The notes under the pieces: generated by a model
Database searches by the model: none
The model's input: the letters and a program-made list of their open reading frames with translations, nothing else
What the model was told of the DNA's origin: nothing
Position numbers and translations under genes: made by a program
Part shown: piece after piece, positions 13,517 through 15,127 of the stretch
Position numbering within the stretch: position 1 is the first letter of the stretch
How the letters are laid out: every line of letters starts with the position of its first letter
Assembly: GCA_017412025.1 (NCBI GenBank)
Contig: JAFQOY010000144.1
Location: forward strand, 1-15,127
DNA: 15,127 nucleotides
Source of the DNA: Clostridia bacterium
GTDB lineage: Bacteria > Bacillota_A > Clostridia > Christensenellales > Aristaeellaceae
Reading direction: 5' to 3'

Positions 13517-13881
13517 AATCGCTTGCTGAACTTGCTGCCATCCGCGCCAGGATGCTTGAACAGGTCAACCTCAGGAAGGATGACAACATCGATACCCGCG
13601 TCGTCGTCGGCATGGCGACCTGCGGCATTGCGGCCGGCGCCCGCCCGGTCATGCTCGCCTTCATCGAAGAGCTCAAGAAGCGCGGCATCGAGAACGTGAC
13701 CGTCGCGCAGACCGGCTGCGTCGGCATGTGCCGCCTGGAGCCGATGGTTGAGGTGTACGTCAAGGATCAGGAGAAGGTCACTTACGTGCACATGAGCCCG
13801 GAGAAGGTTGCCCGCATCGTCAACGATCACATCGTCAACGGCAGGCCTGTGGAAGAATACACCATCGGCGCGAACAGCTGA
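13513..13881 (+). CDS. Thioredoxin-like (2Fe-2S) ferredoxin-domain protein
   Basis: A 122-residue protein of the thioredoxin-like ferredoxin fold, as found in NuoE and in the N-terminus of HydB. Cysteines C37 (MATCGIAAGA), C69 and C73 (TGCVGMC) align with three of the four cluster ligands; the position of the second ligand is Gly42, so the cluster, if present, needs a different fourth ligand. The end (PEKVARIVNDHIVNGRPVEEYTI) matches the segment joining this fold to NuoF. GGAGGG (13499-13504) is eight bases before the ATG, and the start overlaps the HATPase stop by ATGA. It probably serves as an electron carrier or accessory subunit of the NADH-linked hydrogenase. An upstream extension of the frame to 13456 lies within the HATPase gene and is rejected. 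Confidence 0.85.
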   Translation: MKSLAELAAIRARMLEQVNLRKDDNIDTRVVVGMATCGIAAGARPVMLAFIEELKKRGIENVTVAQTGCVGMCRLEPMVEVYVKDQEKVTYVHMSPEKVARIVNDHIVNGRPVEEYTIGANS

Positions 13882-13911
13882 GACTGCACAGACGAATAGG
13901 AGGAACACAAC

Positions 13912-15127
13912 ATGGATTTGATTCGTTCTCATGTTATGGTCTGCGGAGGCACGGGCTGTACGTCTTCCAATTCCGCTGAGATCATCAAAGAATTCGAAAG
14001 CCAGATCGCTGCGAAGGGTCTGGAGAAGGAAGTTAAGGTTGTCCGCACCGGCTGCTTCGGCCTGTGCGAGGCCGGTCCGGTCGTCATCGTCTATCCGGAA
14101 GGCGCGTTCTACTCCCACGTGAAGGTGGAGAACGTCGAGCGCATCGTGGACGAGCACCTGATCAAGGGCCGCATCGTCAAGGAGCTGCTCTACAAGAACT
14201 CCGTTGAGGCGGAGACTGCCAAGATCAAGTCCCTTGACAAGGTCGACTTTTATAAGAAGCAGAAGCGCGTCGCGCTGCGCAACTGCGGCGTTATCGATCC
14301 GGAGAACATCGACGAGTACATCGCCTTTGACGGCTACAAGGCGCTGGGCAAGTGCCTGACTGAGATGACCCCGGAGCAGGTCATCGAGGAGATCCTCAAG
14401 TCCGGTCTGCGCGGCCGCGGCGGCGCGGGCTTCCCGACCGGCATGAAGTGGAAGTTTGCCGCTGCTTCCAAGTCCGACAAGAAGTACGTCTGCTGCAACG
14501 CCGACGAGGGCGATCCGGGCGCGTTCATGGATCGTTCCGTGCTTGAGGGCGATCCGCACGTCGTCATCGAGGCCATGGCCATTGCGGCTTATGCCATCGG
14601 CGCCGATCAGGGCTACGTCTACTGCCGCGCGGAGTACCCGATTGCGGTTAAGCGTCTGCAGATTGCCATCAAGCAGGCCCGCGAGTACGGCCTGCTGGGC
14701 AAGAACATCTTCGGCACCGGCTTCAACTTCGATATGGACGTCCGTCTGGGCGCCGGCGCCTTTGTCTGCGGCGAGGAAACTGCGCTGATGACCTCCATCG
14801 AAGGCAAGCGCGGCGAGCCGCGTCCGCGTCCGCCGTTCCCGGCGGTCAAGGGTCTGTTCGGCCAGCCGACCATCCTCAACAACGTTGAGACCTACGCCAA
14901 CATTCCGCAGATCATCAACAAGGGCGCCGACTGGTTCTGCTCCATGGGTACCGAGAAGAGCAAGGGCACCAAGGTCTTCGCGCTGGGCGGCAAGATCAAC
15001 AACACCGGCCTGGTCGAAGTGCCGATGGGCACCACCCTGCGTGAGATCATCTATGACATCGGCGGCGGCTGCCCGAACGGCAAGAAGTTCAAGGCGGCGC
15101 AGACCGGCGGCCCGTCCGGCGGCTGCA
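13912..15127 (+). CDS. hydB: NuoF/HydB-like NADH-binding flavoprotein subunit (3' truncated by window)
   Basis: About 405 residues of an expected 600 or so are present. The N-terminal thioredoxin-like [2Fe-2S] domain has C11, C16, C48 and C52. After a linker, the NuoF core begins: GLRGRGGAGFPTGMKW binds FMN/NADH, NADEGDPGAFMDR follows, and GAGAFVCGEETALMTSIEG is the second glycine-rich motif. AGGAGG lies eight bases before the ATG. This subunit oxidises or reduces NAD(H) with FMN and is the site implicated in electron bifurcation in HydABC complexes. C-terminal SLBB, NuoF [4Fe-4S] and ferredoxin domains should lie past the edge, then probably hydA. Formate dehydrogenase beta subunits share this build, so hydrogenase is inferred from the cluster. 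Confidence 0.88.
   Translation, partial: MDLIRSHVMVCGGTGCTSSNSAEIIKEFESQIAAKGLEKEVKVVRTGCFGLCEAGPVVIVYPEGAFYSHVKVENVERIVDEHLIKGRIVKELLYKNSVEAETAKIKSLDKVDFYKKQKRVALRNCGVIDPENIDEYIAFDGYKALGKCLTEMTPEQVIEEILKSGLRGRGGAGFPTGMKWKFAAASKSDKKYVCCNADEGDPGAFMDRSVLEGDPHVVIEAMAIAAYAIGADQGYVYCRAEYPIAVKRLQIAIKQAREYGLLGKNIFGTGFNFDMDVRLGAGAFVCGEETALMTSIEGKRGEPRPRPPFPAVKGLFGQPTILNNVETYANIPQIINKGADWFCSMGTEKSKGTKVFALGGKINNTGLVEVPMGTTLREIIYDIGGGCPNGKKFKAAQTGGPSGGC

Overview
The window looks like a chromosomal segment from a fairly GC-rich anaerobic member of the Clostridia (Bacillota). The supporting signs are strong AGGAGG-type ribosome binding sites, some GTG and TTG starts, TTGNNN-17-TATAAT promoters, and gene content built around ferredoxin/NAD(P)H/H2 electron metabolism (NfnAB, HydC/NuoE, HydB/NuoF, an [FeFe]-hydrogenase-like protein). 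The species cannot be named from the sequence alone. All protein genes lie on the + strand except one newly proposed small membrane peptide, which lies with a tRNA-Leu on the - strand.

Layout. (1) 1-1322: the 3' end of a YczE/YitT-like membrane protein, a terminator, a promoter and an RsmB/NOP-family RNA m5C methyltransferase. (2) 1323-1894: a 570-base non-coding stretch packed with inverted repeats, then a promoter. (3) 1895-3743: a Na/Pi cotransporter with a C-terminal PhoU-like domain and a strong terminator. (4) 3814-4219, - strand: a promoter, a proposed 54-residue Cys-rich small membrane protein, tRNA-Leu(CAA) and its terminator. (5) 4328-6512: a short KdpD-like sensor kinase overlapping a KdpE-like response regulator. 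The likely transcript tail carries a 93-base tandem repeat (2.85 copies) before the terminator. (6) 6539-8931: NfnA and NfnB, the two subunits of the bifurcating NADH-dependent ferredoxin:NADP+ oxidoreductase. (7) 8985-12341: an apparent five-gene operon of DRTGG protein, stand-alone HATPase, [FeFe]-hydrogenase-like Fe-S protein, second DRTGG protein and PHP phosphoesterase. (8) 12406-15127: a second operon of NuoE/HydC, another stand-alone HATPase, a thioredoxin-like [2Fe-2S] protein and NuoF/HydB. It is cut by the window edge; the catalytic [FeFe] hydrogenase HydA would be expected next.

How the genes may work together. Parts 6-8 form an electron-bifurcation and redox island. NfnAB links NADH, NADPH and ferredoxin; HydBC would link NADH, ferredoxin and H2. 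The five-gene operon between them looks regulatory rather than catalytic. Its hydrogenase-like protein keeps the four H-cluster cysteines but has Ala where active hydrogenases have the proton-transfer Cys, as in putative sensory hydrogenases. It is surrounded by a kinase-fold ATPase, two DRTGG domains and a metal-dependent phosphoesterase. A redox- or H2-sensing phosphotransfer module is an attractive but unproven reading, and is the best candidate here for a poorly described system.
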